Shown here piece after piece: positions 24,857 through 37,340 of a DNA stretch of 64,000 nucleotides; position 1 is the first letter of the stretch, and each line of letters starts with the position of its first letter. Made by a program: the position numbers and the translations under genes. Below the pieces are notes generated by a model. The model had not been told where the DNA came from. It did not search any database and saw only the letters and a list, made by a program, of their open reading frames with translations. Source of the DNA: Atherix ibis (lineage: Eukaryota > Arthropoda > Insecta > Diptera > Athericidae); NCBI GenBank assembly GCA_958298945.1, contig OY282607.1, positions 79,538,868 through 79,602,867 of the forward strand. The letters are read 5' to 3'.

Positions 24857-27270
24857 ATATCAAAAATTTCTTCATTAAACAAATTTCTTAGCAAAACGAA
24901 TCCCCAACAAAAATTATTTTCAAATTCAAATTTTAACACACAAACGAAAAAAAAGTTTTTTTTTGTAATGTTTTATTTTTCAATTTATTGAAATAAACTC
25001 AAAATAGATACAGTATAATAAATAAAATTAGCTTAACCGGACTTTTTCGATGGTTTTTTTTTCATTCTAATAATATTGAGCAGATAACGATAATGTCAAT
25101 GTTCGCATACGAATGACGAATGTACTCGTAATTATCCCATACAAATGGCAATAGAGTTGATAAGAAATAATTGGCTTTTTTTTCTCTAGTTTAATACAGT
25201 TTACCTCTTACCAACTATGTGAATGTATTATTTAATAATAGAAATGACGCCATTTTATAAATACATTTTTTCTAAGCTGTGTTTGAGAATTTTCAATTTT
25301 CTCTATGCTAAATTATTGTAAATACTCCATAATCAGTGGAGGTGAACTTTTTTACTGGAACAAACAATACGAGGAATTTCATAGGTTTTGTTTCATGTTT
25401 TTGATTTTCAAGCAAATTATCTGAAAAATTCCACGGTCAGAGCTGTAAGTTTCGGAATTAAAAAGTATAAGTTTTTGGCTAACTCAGCTGTTACTCTCTC
25501 GACTTTTTACAGCTTCTGAATAGTAGTCACTTCGATAAACAGTTATGAGCAGGAATAATTAGACAGTCCAAAAAATATAATCTACAAAAATATTTAGACA
25601 TCTATCATCAAATAACAAAATCAATTAACCAACGCCATCTGTTAGGAAATACATAAAGGTGGTCAAATTTTAAAACCAAATAACGAACTTAACAGAAAAT
25701 AATTGACAAAAAATCAATAATTCCTTTAACAAATATCTAAAAAAAAATTATTACAAAGAGGAAGGGAAGGGGGAGAGGGTATGGGTAGTAAAATTGGGCT
25801 AAGAATCTGATATCCTTCCGAGCTAAAACTATATTTAATACTTTTTTTGTTGCACTTTTTTATTAGCTTTTAAAAGATTTTTGTTTCTAATTAACAATTT
25901 TAATGCGTTTTTTAAATTAAAAAAGAAAAAAAAACAATACAAAGGTAGTAAAAACGTAATTTCTGCAATTTCATGACTGAATTAACGTTGATTTAATTTC
26001 TCAACTACAAGGAAAAAAAAATAGTGTAATTGTTATGATTGGAAATGAATCGGTTGCAAAACTGCACACGATTTTATGCACAAATACGAATAATTCTGCA
26101 TCGGCAATAGTATTTTGCGTTACATTGTGATGCGTTTAGATTGCGTTGCCATTTCAATACTAGCACGAAATTCACTTAAAATTCAAATAAATTATTTTGT
26201 AAAAAAAAAAAACACCCGCATACAATCTTTGTACAAATGCATAAAACCCAGCTACACGTAATAGTAAAAATTGGTGAAAACTGAGTAAAAGGTAATCTTT
26301 TCGTGTTGGTGTAATCACGCACGCATAGGCTTTGAGAATTTTTTTTTGTTCTGGTCCGATAGAACATAAAGTGACCACCAAAGGGGGATGATAGACCTTA
26401 TTTGCAGTATTTACAGACAAGGGACACGTTGGCAAACGCATAAAAACTAGACCTAGATTGGTTAAAAAATAGTTTGTAATAATCAAAAAGAATCACAGCA
26501 ATAAAAACCAAAAGAATAAGTGCACGATTTGAACTGAGTGCACGCAAAATTACACATAAAATTGCTTATGACTAGAAGAAAAATTGCCCGCACTGTTGTA
26601 AATAACCTTAAAACGCAGTACTGTGCATAGAGGACGGATAAAAGCCCAACGACGGGATAGTCGGAATATGAACAAGATAATAGGATGCAGATCTGTAGAT
26701 AGAGTGCCTTCCATAAAATTGCAATTTTTATATTTATATGCGAAACGGCGAGTGGTCATGCGCGAAATATCATAAAATGTGCGTGCATTAATCAGAAGAA
26801 CGTGCGTGCTATTCAGTCCATCGCCGACTCGTCGTTTCTCATTATTATGAACAGTCCATCATAGTCTATCCGCTCTCATGGCACCTTTAGTTGCACATAC
26901 GAGATGCCCCATTCGAAATGATGAGGTTTTATAGTTAAAAATAAAAACTATCATTTCATAATAAATGATAAAATTTCATGGGAATTTCTGCAATATTCAC
27001 TCAAATCTGCGTTATGCAATTCTGAAGGGAAAAAAACATGTCTGCCTCTGCTCGAACAATAAATGTTCGTACCTGATTATTTTCTTTAAAATAACATAGA
27101 CTGAATAGTGAGTAGGCGGCATAAGGATATAATAAATAGGAATAGGGAGTATCCAAATTGTACTTTAGAAAGTAAATTTTAATAAAACACATTTTAAATT
27201 TTCATTTTGATTGAATTTTTATTTTTTTTATATTATTTAAGTCAATGAATTAAAAACAACACTAAAATGG
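24857..27270. other. Non-coding stretch, no recognisable gene
   Basis: AT-rich throughout. A minus-strand copy of the acagatggcg motif lies near 25631. A less AT-rich patch at 26.6-26.9 kb shows nothing I can name. Confidence 0.5.
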
Positions 27271-27274
27271 TTGG

Positions 27275-27918
27275 CATCAGAATTCTTGTAGGACTCGATA
27301 CTTTTAAAGTAGTTTTTAAATGACTTTTTCGAACATTTTGGGCTGTAATTCCGTCATTACTTAACGGATATTGGTTTTTAAGATGTCTTAAATTTAAGAA
27401 CTATCTGCATCAACATGATGTTTTGTGTAGAACACCCCCCCCCCCCTACAAGAATAATTGCAAGGGCATCATATCACACAAATTGGAGGACAATTGACAA
27501 TAATAAGTCGAAAAATTACGCGTCTAGGGATTTTTTCATGAAATAGAGACGATTTTTGTCGTGTTATGTGCCTTGTTTGGCCTTAACTTAAAGATTTTAA
27601 TTTGGATCTGATATGTTCCAGAATAAACTGGTCAAGTTTAGCTTTAAAAAAAGCCGGTTATCATGCAGTCATAGTGCTTAGAATTGACCGTATGTGGCTT
27701 CTCCTCCTTCATTTTCCTAAATACTAAAATTCACACCAGACAGTAACTTTTCGTAGATACCATTGGCTTCTCCACTTTTCCGTTTGTAGTTTTTCAGAGC
27801 CCAATATATGACAATTTTGCTCATTGACGTATCCATCGAGCAAGAAATGAGCCTCATCACTGAAGGAAATTCTGTTCGTAAAGTTAGCATCCAAAAAAGA
27901 TGGATAACAATCCATCAT
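27275..27918 (-). pseudogene. DD41D (rosa-like) transposase relic, minus strand
   Basis: On the minus strand, 27918 to 27724 reads without a stop and carries NRISFSDEAHFLLDGYVNEQ (first catalytic Asp at 27856-27858) and KVTVWCEF, typical of the start of the catalytic domain. Lower coordinates hold degraded continuations: VNCPP...CDMMPL for the third-Asp region (about 27455-27505), broken by frameshifts and by a 12-C run at 27435-27446. The C-terminal FEKVIKNYFKSIESYKNS lies at about 27280-27335. The region corresponding to the 72-bp satellite of the 56-kb copy is present once here, so this copy shows the unexpanded state. No N-terminal domain or terminal repeats were identified. Confidence 0.85.
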
Positions 27919-30900
27919 GTAAAATGGACTGTACTGTAGATTTTTAAATAATTTGTCATTTTCTTTCTAGATAGAAAATTAATTCTCCTCTTAATCCATT
28001 CTCATTATGTAAATAGTTATTAACAGGAATCGTTTTCAATTAATCCTTATCAGCTCTTTAACGCAATTGATCTGATCCCTCTAGCTCATATTAGAGTAAC
28101 TTCTACTAGTCTATAATAGCTAAATCCCATCCCAATTCCATTATGTTAACCCTCCAAAAAAACGTTCTTGATAAACAAACAAAAATCCCCAAAAATTGCG
28201 CAAATCAAAAATTCCTATTATTATTGCTACGAACTCTTTCGAAATCTTTATGGGTTATTATCATATAAGAAAATTGATTTAAAATAACCCAACTTTAACC
28301 ACATTTATTACCAAAATTTCACCCTTACAAAAAAAAAACAACTGAAAATACAACAAATATAAAAAAATTCTGCTATTTAACTAAATTGTCTGTAAAAAAA
28401 GATATTACAGAAAATAATTACAATCCAAATGGTGTAAAAAATAATATTTATTACAGTGGAAAATGGCATTTTATCGTTTAAACCACCTTAAAAATTGCTC
28501 CGTAAACACAAACCGACCGTAAAGATTTGATGGTTCGATGATTTTCCTTTTGCTTCTTTTGGAAGAAATCTACTCCCAATCGGATGAACATGAGAGTTTT
28601 TGAAAGATTTTTGGAGCAATATTTTGGGGTTTCTCTTTTATAAAAATAGTATTTTTTTTTTGCTCAAAAATTCAAAATACAAAGTAACGACAATAACAAA
28701 AAAGAGCCTTCGTAAGTGGTTTTTGACATATTATCGAATTCCAAAGCTTTTAACAAACTATTTCCTTTTGCCTAATATCCTTCTTCCTTTAATGTTTAAA
28801 TCACCAGTCCCTGTAATTTAAATGAATCCACTTAACCCTGAATTTATTTTTGACTAGGAAGGACTCCTTCCATTGGGAAGCACCTAAATCTAGCCACTCC
28901 TTTTACTTTTCTGAAAGGAACTAATTTTATCTATCAAACTGAATGTCCAATTGCTGCCCTCAACTTATATTCGACCAGTTTCAATAGGGATGCTGGCAAT
29001 GCCAATCCACACGTAATGTGATGTCGCCAAATGGCCTCATGGTCGTGGCGCTACAAAATTACCTCTGGTTCTTACATACAAATAAAAATCACTCATAATT
29101 AAATAAAATAACAACTTCGAATTATATGATTTGATTTATTTTTTAATATATTTTTTTAATATTAAATTCTATTTATTTACTCCCCTCCAACGTCCCCCCC
29201 TCCTTCTTCTACTTCCAAGAAAAACTCATAAAAATTTAAAAAATAAAGAAAATCTTCAAAAAATAATTATGAAAAAAAAAACATAAATAAACAATATTCA
29301 AGTGCTTAATTAAAAGATAAAAACTTATGCAGAACACTGCAATTTAGTTACGTCATCGCGATCGCACATTGCACAACTGCCCAACGCGATTGCATAAAAT
29401 TTGCCATTTTTTTTGCTGTGGCTGCTGCTGCTGGCGGCGAAGTTCATTATCAACGTATAGCCTTGTTGTCCGATAACTACTGCAACCGTACCGTGTCGCA
29501 GCAGCGCAGCCGCGCAGCAAAATGTGCAAAAGCAAACAAAATAAGAAAAAATTACAAAACTAAAATTTAAAAAAAGCTTTACACACAAAGGGGGGCAGGG
29601 GGTAGAGTCAGTTAAATTTTTTTGTTGCAAATCTTTCCCCGTGAATGACGCGCGTTTTCTAATTTTCGCAGGACGGACGGACTAATGGACTCATAATCGA
29701 TCATTTGTGTGTTAGTGGTAATAAAAATAAAAAAAAAAAATTGCACAAAATCTAACACGTCCAAACACGATCTAATAGAAAATTATAGAAAAGGAAATAG
29801 TAAAAAACAAAAGCTTTTTTGCAAAAACGCACACAGAAATAAACAAACGCATGTAACGCATACATTTAACAGTGCGAACTGAACACGCATCATATACGTC
29901 TGACTACACTGCCTCTCGTTCACATGCGATTGCTAGAAAAGAAAAACAAATAAGCAAAATAATACAAGCGTACGGCGGCAAAGGCTTATTAAAGAAGGAA
30001 ACAGAACGATCGGTTACAGTATCGGACAAAACTGTTCGACATCAAACAGGGAAAAAGTAGCAGCAGCAGCAGCCGCAGCTGAAGCAGCAGCAAGAGCAGA
30101 AACAGATCGTCGCAGAGAGAAGCTTTTTGGGCAATTTGCAAATTTTTTTTCTTCTTTTCTCTGTTTTGTTTTGGTGTCTAATACATATTGTCGGCATACA
30201 CACGCACTAATAGAAATTTCGTGCAAATCTGATTGGGGATTCAATCAGATAATTAATGATTATAATGATTATTATGAAAATTTGCTAACAAAAAAAAAAA
30301 ACCATTTTTTTTTTGTTAGCAAATTTTCATAATAATCATTATAATCATTAACTCCTTCCCCCAGCATAGGCCCCAACACAACTATCAATATTATACTTAA
30401 TTCGCGGTCATTACGATCAGCAGCGTTCTCGTCCGTCTGCGGTACGTCGTCGTTTTCGTCATCGTTCCGCATTCATCGAAAGCTATTTTCGGCAAATTTT
30501 GGCACACATTCGCAAATTGCCAGCCGCTATGCTGCGCACGCACACCAACAGCGCATTCAATTGGCCCAGTAAGCTTTTTATCGTTTGTTTTTTCCTCATC
30601 TCTCTCTCCATCGTTCGTGTTTGCAAAAATTATTCGCAATTTTTTTTTCTTCTAAGCGTTTCGAACTTTTATGGAGCAGGCAAGTGTGTACTGGCTCTTT
30701 ACGTAAATTTTAACGAACGGAACAACGCTGATCGGCGCAAACGTTCACTGGGCTTGGGGCCTGGTCTGTCTAATGACTTGGCAGCTTTTTTTTTATTATT
30801 ATAATTTTTGTAGTTTTTTTTTTATTGTTGGTGGTTTTTCCTCTTTTTCTTTTCGTATCGAACGCATCCACCACCGTCGTCGTCAACCTTCGAAGCTTAA

Positions 30901-33700
30901 TTGCCAATGTCAGTGTCAAGTTTAGATTTTGCGATTACAGCCAACAAGTTTGCGGCTCTCACTTAAACGTGGCCGCGTCGTGCGATGCCGTATAAACAAA
31001 AAGAAAAATTCCCAATTGCAGTGGCGAGTATTTTTTGCATTTTCAGTTGAAATTCACTGCAAACTTGAAGTGACTGTAATTTTAACGTGATATCGAAGAT
31101 TAGGTTGTAATGTCTTCAGTCGATATAAATATCTCTTTCAAAATATTCCCCTTCAAAAGTCCCACCTTCCTCATTCAAAGGAATGCATTCGTTATGTTGC
31201 AATCGTCTTTACTTTAAGTTCTGATAAGGCAAAAAATAAAAAATAAAAAAACAAAAAAAAAGAGAGACAAAAGTCAATAAAAATAAAATTTATTCAAACC
31301 AAAGTAAATAAACGCAATTTTTTTCTTCTTTTTTGTGAATATTTGACATTTTGGATTTTGCAGACGATTTAATTCGCACGCGCACGCAAACACATATTAT
31401 AACCGCATAGGAAATGTGCGGTTATGTCGTCTGTCCGGTAATATCCAGTTTTATGAATTTTTAATTTATTTTTGTTTTGCTATTTTTTTTGACGCCATTT
31501 CTTTAATATTTTTCCAATTTAGTTTTTATTGTGATTATTAATCAAAATTAATAATTTTCTTTTTCTGTGCAATACAAATTAGAACCAGACTTGTGATTGG
31601 TTTATTTTGTTGGTTTTCTTATCGTGTAGATATTTTTATTTTTTTTATAGCCTTTTTTTTAAAAAAAACAAAAGTATTATTTTCCGGAAAGAAAATTCAT
31701 TAATTCAATTACAAAATACACTTCAATCGTGAGAAAATACCATCAAAAAGTATAAAAATAGTTTGCACACTTTTTAAAAAAATTATATTGTTTTGCGTAA
31801 AAATAAACTTTGTGCCTTAGCAACTTTAGTAAGTAAAGGCTTTAAGAGAGAAAAAAATCTAAGCGAAAATAAAATAAAAACAATGAATTAATAAAATTTA
31901 ATAATTGAACTTGTTTACGAATCCATATATCATTTGAAGTGCATTTGATGAAAACTATGACAAAATGCATGAGTTGGAACGTGTCCATCCACACATCCAC
32001 ACATCCACCTACCCACCTAGTCCACCCTCCCTCTAATCATCCAACCTAATTTTTGTAATTTTCTTATCTAGAATATAAAGCTCTCAACTAACGCGTACAC
32101 GTACTTGCACGTATGGATATGGGAACGCGTATCTTTCTCAATATGGCTAAATATGGGGTGGTGTTTTTTGCAAAGATATGCAATTACATCACGCTAACCG
32201 CAACGTGATGCATTCCACTTCAAAAGAATCGAGTACTAACGTGCGTAATTGCATAACAACGTCCGCAGGAAAGAACGTTAATCGAACGCATGCATACACG
32301 TGCAAACATGCCGAAGTAATGTAGGCATTTGGAGAGTAGAAGCGCAGAGAGTTGATTGGAGCCTGGGGATGTGACTCTAACTGAAACCAGATGCGATTTC
32401 AAGTTGATCGGAACTGTTTCCAGTGAAGGAAAACGTAAGACACTATTCAATCGATGGTTAAGCACTTTTAAGAGAACTTCTGAAATGCCTTTGGTCAGTG
32501 AACCAAAGTAGTTGGGTTTCGAAAATTCAACGATGCATGTGCAAAGGGCGGGAGACTTGCAAAATGTGCAGGATTGTTGGAAGGGGCTGTCGACGTGAGA
32601 AAGGAGAATCGTGGATATAAGGCGAAGAGAAATGGGCCGAGAACTGTATTAGTCCAGTACACGCGTTGATTCCAGGTGAATTGTGGATTATCAGGCGAGT
32701 GGCAGGTACACAAAAGATTAAAATTCAAATGCACGACAACAAAAGAAATGCATCCATTGCAGCACGCCATATGCAGATAAGGTGCGTGCACATTCATTAG
32801 AGTTACGCGATAGGATCATACCACCACCACAACCACCTTGGAGACCAGCACGACCGTAACACTGAAAACAAAGGAAGCTTCACTGCGTCTGATAAGGTGC
32901 CTGCAGTAACGTGGGTCGATTAGCCATACAAGTCATGGCTAAGATTACAACGGACCACAATTGCCTATACTGGCCAGTCTCGAGCTGTATTGCAATGCAT
33001 TTCCCTGAGAACGATTGTCTTGCACATGCAATCGACCTGCTCATGTACCACCACACACCACCACCATCCAAATATACTTTTTCGTACTGCCATACCACAC
33101 GTTTACCAGTTTTCTCCACCATCCAGCTGCTAGTAATTTAGTTATCATTGCGTTTGAATAAATGACACCTTCCCGTGTATCTGAAGTAACATTTATTAAA
33201 TCGCTTGTCTTTTTTAGCAAACATCCAAGTACGTACACACACGCGTTCATACACATTTATGCGAATTATTATGAGCCTGTCAAGCCAAAAGAATAAAAAA
33301 AACATGAACACACACAGAACCTATCATTATCCCCAACTAACACGCGGGATTAAAGGCAATCCTAGCGACCGATTATCCGGATTCTTCACCTGCTCCCTCA
33401 CCTTTTTGCAAGTAGTTAGCCTACGTATTTTTCTAAACTATGTCTAAATATCTTCACTTTCACATTGTTTTAATAAAAATTAATTTGAACGAAAACTATT
33501 GCATTTTAATAGTAATTAATGCTTGTTTGAAATAAGACACAAAAATGTAAATATTTAACTTGGAATGGTTACGACGAGGCATAAGACAAAAAAATAATAA
33601 TAGGTGAGTTAGTGAGTACACAAAAAAAAATTATTACTAAAGCTAAGTTGGAAGTGTAGGTGGCGGGTAAGTCAATTTCTGGTACGTATTATTTTGGCAG
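27919..33700. other. Non-coding stretch with GC-richer patches and one perfect hairpin
   Basis: 28.0-29.3 kb is AT-rich and apparently empty. 29.3-31.0 kb and 32.0-33.4 kb are less AT-rich, with CAG/CTG runs (29418-29436 and 30061-30095) and many short overlapping open frames, none recognisable. A perfect inverted repeat lies at 30253-30351 (separate entry). The patches look like regulatory or untranslated sequence, but no promoter or splice signal is convincing. Confidence 0.45.
30253..30351. repeat. Perfect 47-bp inverted repeat with 5-nt loop
   Basis: Arms 30253-30299 and 30305-30351 are exact reverse complements around the loop aacca. The outer stem is ttaatgattataatgatt..., the middle contains aaaatttgctaac, and the loop end is A-run against T-run. 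A transcript in either direction would fold into an unbroken 47-bp hairpin. Flanks outside the arms do not match. Confidence 0.95.
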
Positions 33701-33707
33701 TTCTCGA

Positions 33708-33762
33708 TCTAGAGCATCAGTGCTAGTCAGAAACTGATCTAGAGTCTTTATACAACGTCTAC
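33708..33762. repeat. Left fragment of the 30-bp minisatellite
   Basis: About two units of the same repeat found at 35752-36030 (gctagtcagaaactgatcta followed by gagtc). It is separated from the main array by about 2 kb of transposon sequence. Confidence 0.75.
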
Positions 33763-33779
33763 AAATTAGAATTTTTTTT

Positions 33780-33863
33780 AAAATTATCATTGCCTACAGA
33801 CCTCGATCATTTCGATCACATTTTTGCATAATTATAGCTCTATTTCACGGATGACGCGGTTTA
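33780..33863 (-). pseudogene. C-terminal part of the DD41D transposase split by a mariner
   Basis: On the minus strand this segment reads NRVIREIEL, a stop, LCKNVIEMIEVCRQ, the C-terminal end of the DD41D family. It continues the frame that stops at 35120 on the other side of the inserted mariner. Removing the mariner and one TA rejoins LKTN-I-NRVI without a frameshift. The DD41D element appears to end close to 33765, where the minisatellite begins. Confidence 0.8.
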
Positions 33864-35119
33864 CCAGGTCATAGATGGCGTGAGTGAGCGTATTAAGCTA
33901 CCATGGGCACGCCATACTTTTTTTATGAGTTTGACATCTGTCAACATTAATCAGTGCACATTGTCAGCAATTTCGTACAACAACATACATTTTTCCTTTG
34001 GTAATCATGTCTAGTTTTGTGCCAGAAAAAGAGCATATGCGGGAAGCTCTGCTTTTCTGCTTCAATTTGAAGAAATCGGCTGCCGAATCGCATCGAATGC
34101 TTATGGAGTCCTATGGTGACAGTGCTTTATCGGAAACAACGTGCCGAGATTGGTTTCGTCGGTTCAAAGACGGCAATTTTGACTTGTGGGACAAGAAGCG
34201 TGAAAATCGGCCTAGGAAGGTTGAGGACCATCAATTGCAGGCTCTTTTGGAGAGAAGACGATACCCAATCGCAAAAATTCCCGCAGAACAATGGGGTGTT
34301 ACTCAACCAGCTATTTTCATGCGTCTGCGGGCCATGGGGAAGATTGAAAAGATCGGAAAATGGGTGCCACATGAATTGAACGATAGTCAGATGGAGCGAT
34401 GCCAAAACACATGCGAAATCTTGCTCGCCAGACAAAAAGGAAAGTCGTTCCTGCATCGGATTTTGACAGGCGATGAAAAGTGGATATATTTCGAGAATCC
34501 TAAACGCAAGAAATCATGGGTTGATCCCGGCCAACTATGAACTTCTTCCCCAAAACCAAATCGCTTCGGGTGGAAGACGATGCTGTGCGTTTGGTGGGAT
34601 CACCAGGGTATCGTCTACTATGAGATGTTGAAGCCTGGTGAAACTGTCAATGCCCACCGCTATCACCAACAACTGATCAAATTGCACCGTGCTCTGCGTG
34701 AAAAAAGGACGGATTATCAACAAAGACATGACAAGTTGATTTTCCCCCACGACAACGAACCATCGCACACGTCAAAAATGGTCCGAAATTACTTGGAGAT
34801 ACTCAACTGGAAGGTGCTACCCCACCCCGCTTATTCATCAGACCTGGCCCCTTCCGATTACCACCTGCTTTCGTCGATGGGCCACGCGCTCGCTGAGCAG
34901 CACTTCGATTCTTACGAAGACGTCCGAAAATGGCTGGATGAGTGGTTTGCCTCCAAAGAAAAGGAATTTTTTTGGCGTGGTATCCACGAATTGCCCGAGA
35001 ATTGGGAAAAATGTGTAGCTAGCGAGGGCAAGACCTTTAAATAAATTTGTTTTTGCTTTCTATGAAAAAATATTTGTTTTTTTGACTAAAAAACAGCGGA
35101 TTTAAGTTTATACACCTGG
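33864..35119 (+). mobile_element. Mos1-like mariner (mauritiana subfamily), nested insertion
   Basis: A 1256-bp insertion flanked by TA on both sides (33862-33863 and 35120-35121). The right end, read inward, is ccaggtgtataaac, very close to the start of Mos1 terminal repeats. The left end keeps ccaggt and then diverges, so the terminal repeats are no longer a good pair. It carries one transposase frame with a single stop. It lies inside a minus-strand DD41D element and is therefore younger than that element. Confidence 0.93.
34007..35044 (+). pseudogene. Mos1-like mariner transposase with one internal stop
   Basis: From the ATG at 34007 (MSSFVPEKEHMREALLF) to the TAA at 35042-35044 the frame is 345 codons plus stop, the same length as Mos1 transposase. 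The only visible break is an in-frame TGA at 34538-34540 (after VDPGQL, codon 178); there is no frameshift. The N-terminal helix-turn-helix domains occupy about residues 1-110, with WVPHEL at about 119-124. Catalytic residues fall at the Mos1 positions: Asp156 in TGDEKWIYF, Asp249 in PHDNEPSH and Asp284 in DLAPSDYH. A few conserved sites are changed (DNAP to DNEP, SPDL to SSDL), so activity could be lowered even without the stop. The upstream ATG at 33998 would add three residues not found in the family. As it stands the copy makes at most a truncated DNA-binding fragment. Confidence 0.95.
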
Positions 35120-35690
35120 TATGTTGGTTTTAAGGTCTTGAATTGTGTGTGGACTATTCTCATAAACCTTAGAGCCCCACAAGAAGAAGTCTAACGGAGT
35201 TAAATCGCATGATTTTGGTGGCCAATTGAGATCACCTCTTCGTGTAATTAGACTTCCATTTTATTGGCTTTCCATAAATCGATTTTTTTCTTCGACAGTG
35301 CGACACGTGGTGCCGTCCTGTTGAGAACATGAATAAGCCATAAAAAATTAGTTAATATATTTCTGTAGCGAACTCCATTGACAGTTACTGTAGTTTCGCA
35401 AAATTACGGACAACTGATGTCCCCAGCCCATAAAGCGCACCATACACGTGATAAATAATCTTGAATTTTCAGATGACCAAATGTGATAATGTTGATTGTT
35501 AACATAGCCGCCTAGGTAAAAATGAGCTTCTTCTGAGATGATTTTTTCTGAAAAACCAGCTTTCACAGATCGACCATTTTCATAATGGTCTTGAATTATT
35601 TCGATAAAATTTTCAAGCAAAACTGAAAACATTCTAACAAATGACAAGCCTTATACTGTAAATATATCAAAAAACTGAATGACAAAATTG
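35120..35690 (-). pseudogene. DD41D (rosa-like) transposase relic, internally deleted
   Basis: Read on the minus strand from 35647, the frame starts FVRMFSVLLENFIEIIQDHY-ENGRSVKAGF, which looks like the first helices of the N-terminal DNA-binding domain. It passes directly into EKIISEEAHFYLGGYVNNQ, the start of the catalytic domain, so most of the N-terminal half is deleted. The first Asp has become Glu (SEEAHF). Another small deletion removes the codons expanded at 56 kb. After frame changes, QQDGTTC (Asp at 35315-35317) and NWPPKSCDLTPLDFFLWG (Asp at 35189-35191) are in one frame, with exactly 41 codons between the two aspartates. That spacing is why I assign the family to DD41D/rosa. The frame then reaches IQDLKTN and is cut by the mariner. 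Confidence 0.87.
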
Positions 35691-35751
35691 TCAACATAGC
35701 CTATTTCAAACCAATTGAAAAAAAAGTTTAAATTGATATAATTGATTACTA

Positions 35752-36030
35752 GTCAGAATACGATCGAGAGTTTATGCTAGTCAGCAACCAATATAGAGTC
35801 TCTGTGCTATTCAGCAACTAATCTTGAGTTTTTGCACTAGTCAGAAACTAATCTAGGGTATCTGTGCTAGTCCGAATTTTATCTAGAGTCTCTATGCTAT
35901 TCAGAAACTGATCTAGAGTATCCACGTAGCCAGAAGCCGATTCATAGACTCTATGCTAGAAACTGAGGTAGAGTCTCTATGCTATTCAGTAACTAATCTT
36001 GACTTTCTCCACTGGTCAGAAATTAATGTA
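35752..36030. repeat. 30-bp minisatellite, about nine copies
   Basis: Unit tagtcagaaactaatctaga followed by gtctctgtgc. Copies are 26-30 bp and moderately diverged. Two orphan units lie at 33708-33762, on the far side of the DD41D element, so the array appears to have been split by that insertion. Confidence 0.85.
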
Positions 36031-37331
36031 AATATTTTTTATTTACAAATTATTTTTCCCCAATATTAAATCTTGTACGTTTCCTACACAATAACTTTTC
36101 AATTTCATCATTTTATGAGATCCCAAGCCAAAAATACATAAAAGTGAATAGAAAATTTGTTTTATTTTACATGCCCTAAATGTGAAAGCTTTCGCAGTTC
36201 TCAACATAAAAAAAATTTAAATTTTTTTCATAATTTCAGAAATTTCAGAACCAAAAACATATAAAAATCAATAGAAAATTTGCTTTGACCCTTTAAGACA
36301 CATAATTTGAGACAATAAAAAAAGGCGTGTTGCACAGAAATTTTATTTGTTGTAAGTGATACAAATTGTTTTTTTTAATTAATAGGAATATAAAAACAAA
36401 ACAAAAATATGAAAAAACTTATAATTAGTCAATTAATTGGTGTTTTGAATTGGTTCTTCGGATTTAATAGTACTCGTAGTTGGTGGAAGTTATTTTAAAA
36501 TGTTCGAAGTAATATAAAAAACATTCCTTTATGCATATTTAGATATCAAAAAGGTGGGACATCATCATTTCCGCCATGCATCAAAAGGGAAAGCCCTTAA
36601 AAAGCAATATTCGGAATGATGGAAAAAAAAATCAAACAGGAAAATACGAGCAAACTTTTCCTCTAGACGCTCTCTTGTTGGAAATAATCCATTTTAACAT
36701 TTTCTTTTTGATCTTGTCAAACATAAATTCACTTCTTTTCTCCAAAAAATTCAAAAATTATTTGCACCAATAACAACAACAAAAAACAGAGAAAGCACAA
36801 AATTTAAGGAAGAAAAAGACAAATAATGAGAAAGACCGCGCAGAAAGTCAAAAAGACCAAAAAAAAGTCAGCTCTTTAATAAAAATAAAAACACTTTTTT
36901 TATGTTGAACTCCAAATAAAAAAAAAAGTAATATTAAAATTTATTGAAAAATAAGCAAATATGGTACGGAAGTTTGGAGAGCGAAAAAATATTACACGTT
37001 TAATCAGGAAAAGGAACAAGCGATGCGATCGTAAAAGTGTAAGTAAAAAATGTGAAGTTCACGCATGCGGCCGACTTGACATTGGGCACACCGCACCGTA
37101 TCTATCGCATAAAAAACACAACCAAAACGTGTCGCTTCTTATAAACGAGTGTACATACACTACTCGTTTCTCTTTCGAGCTGGTGACGCACATCTAAGTT
37201 AGTAAAGCGAACGCATATGCGTAAGTCCGTAACGACCGCGAACGCAACAGAAATGAACGAGAGAGAATCGAACACTCGAATAGCGCGTGCGAAAGAAATG
37301 ACAACGTTACGCAACTGAACACATGTGCGTA

Positions 37332-37340
37332 TGACCTTGA
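37332..37340 (-). promoter_or_regulatory. Candidate FTZ-F1-type nuclear receptor site
   Basis: TGACCTTGA is the reverse complement of TCAAGGTCA, the consensus bound by FTZ-F1 and related monomeric nuclear receptors. It is a sequence match only, in a GC-richer patch. Confidence 0.2.
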
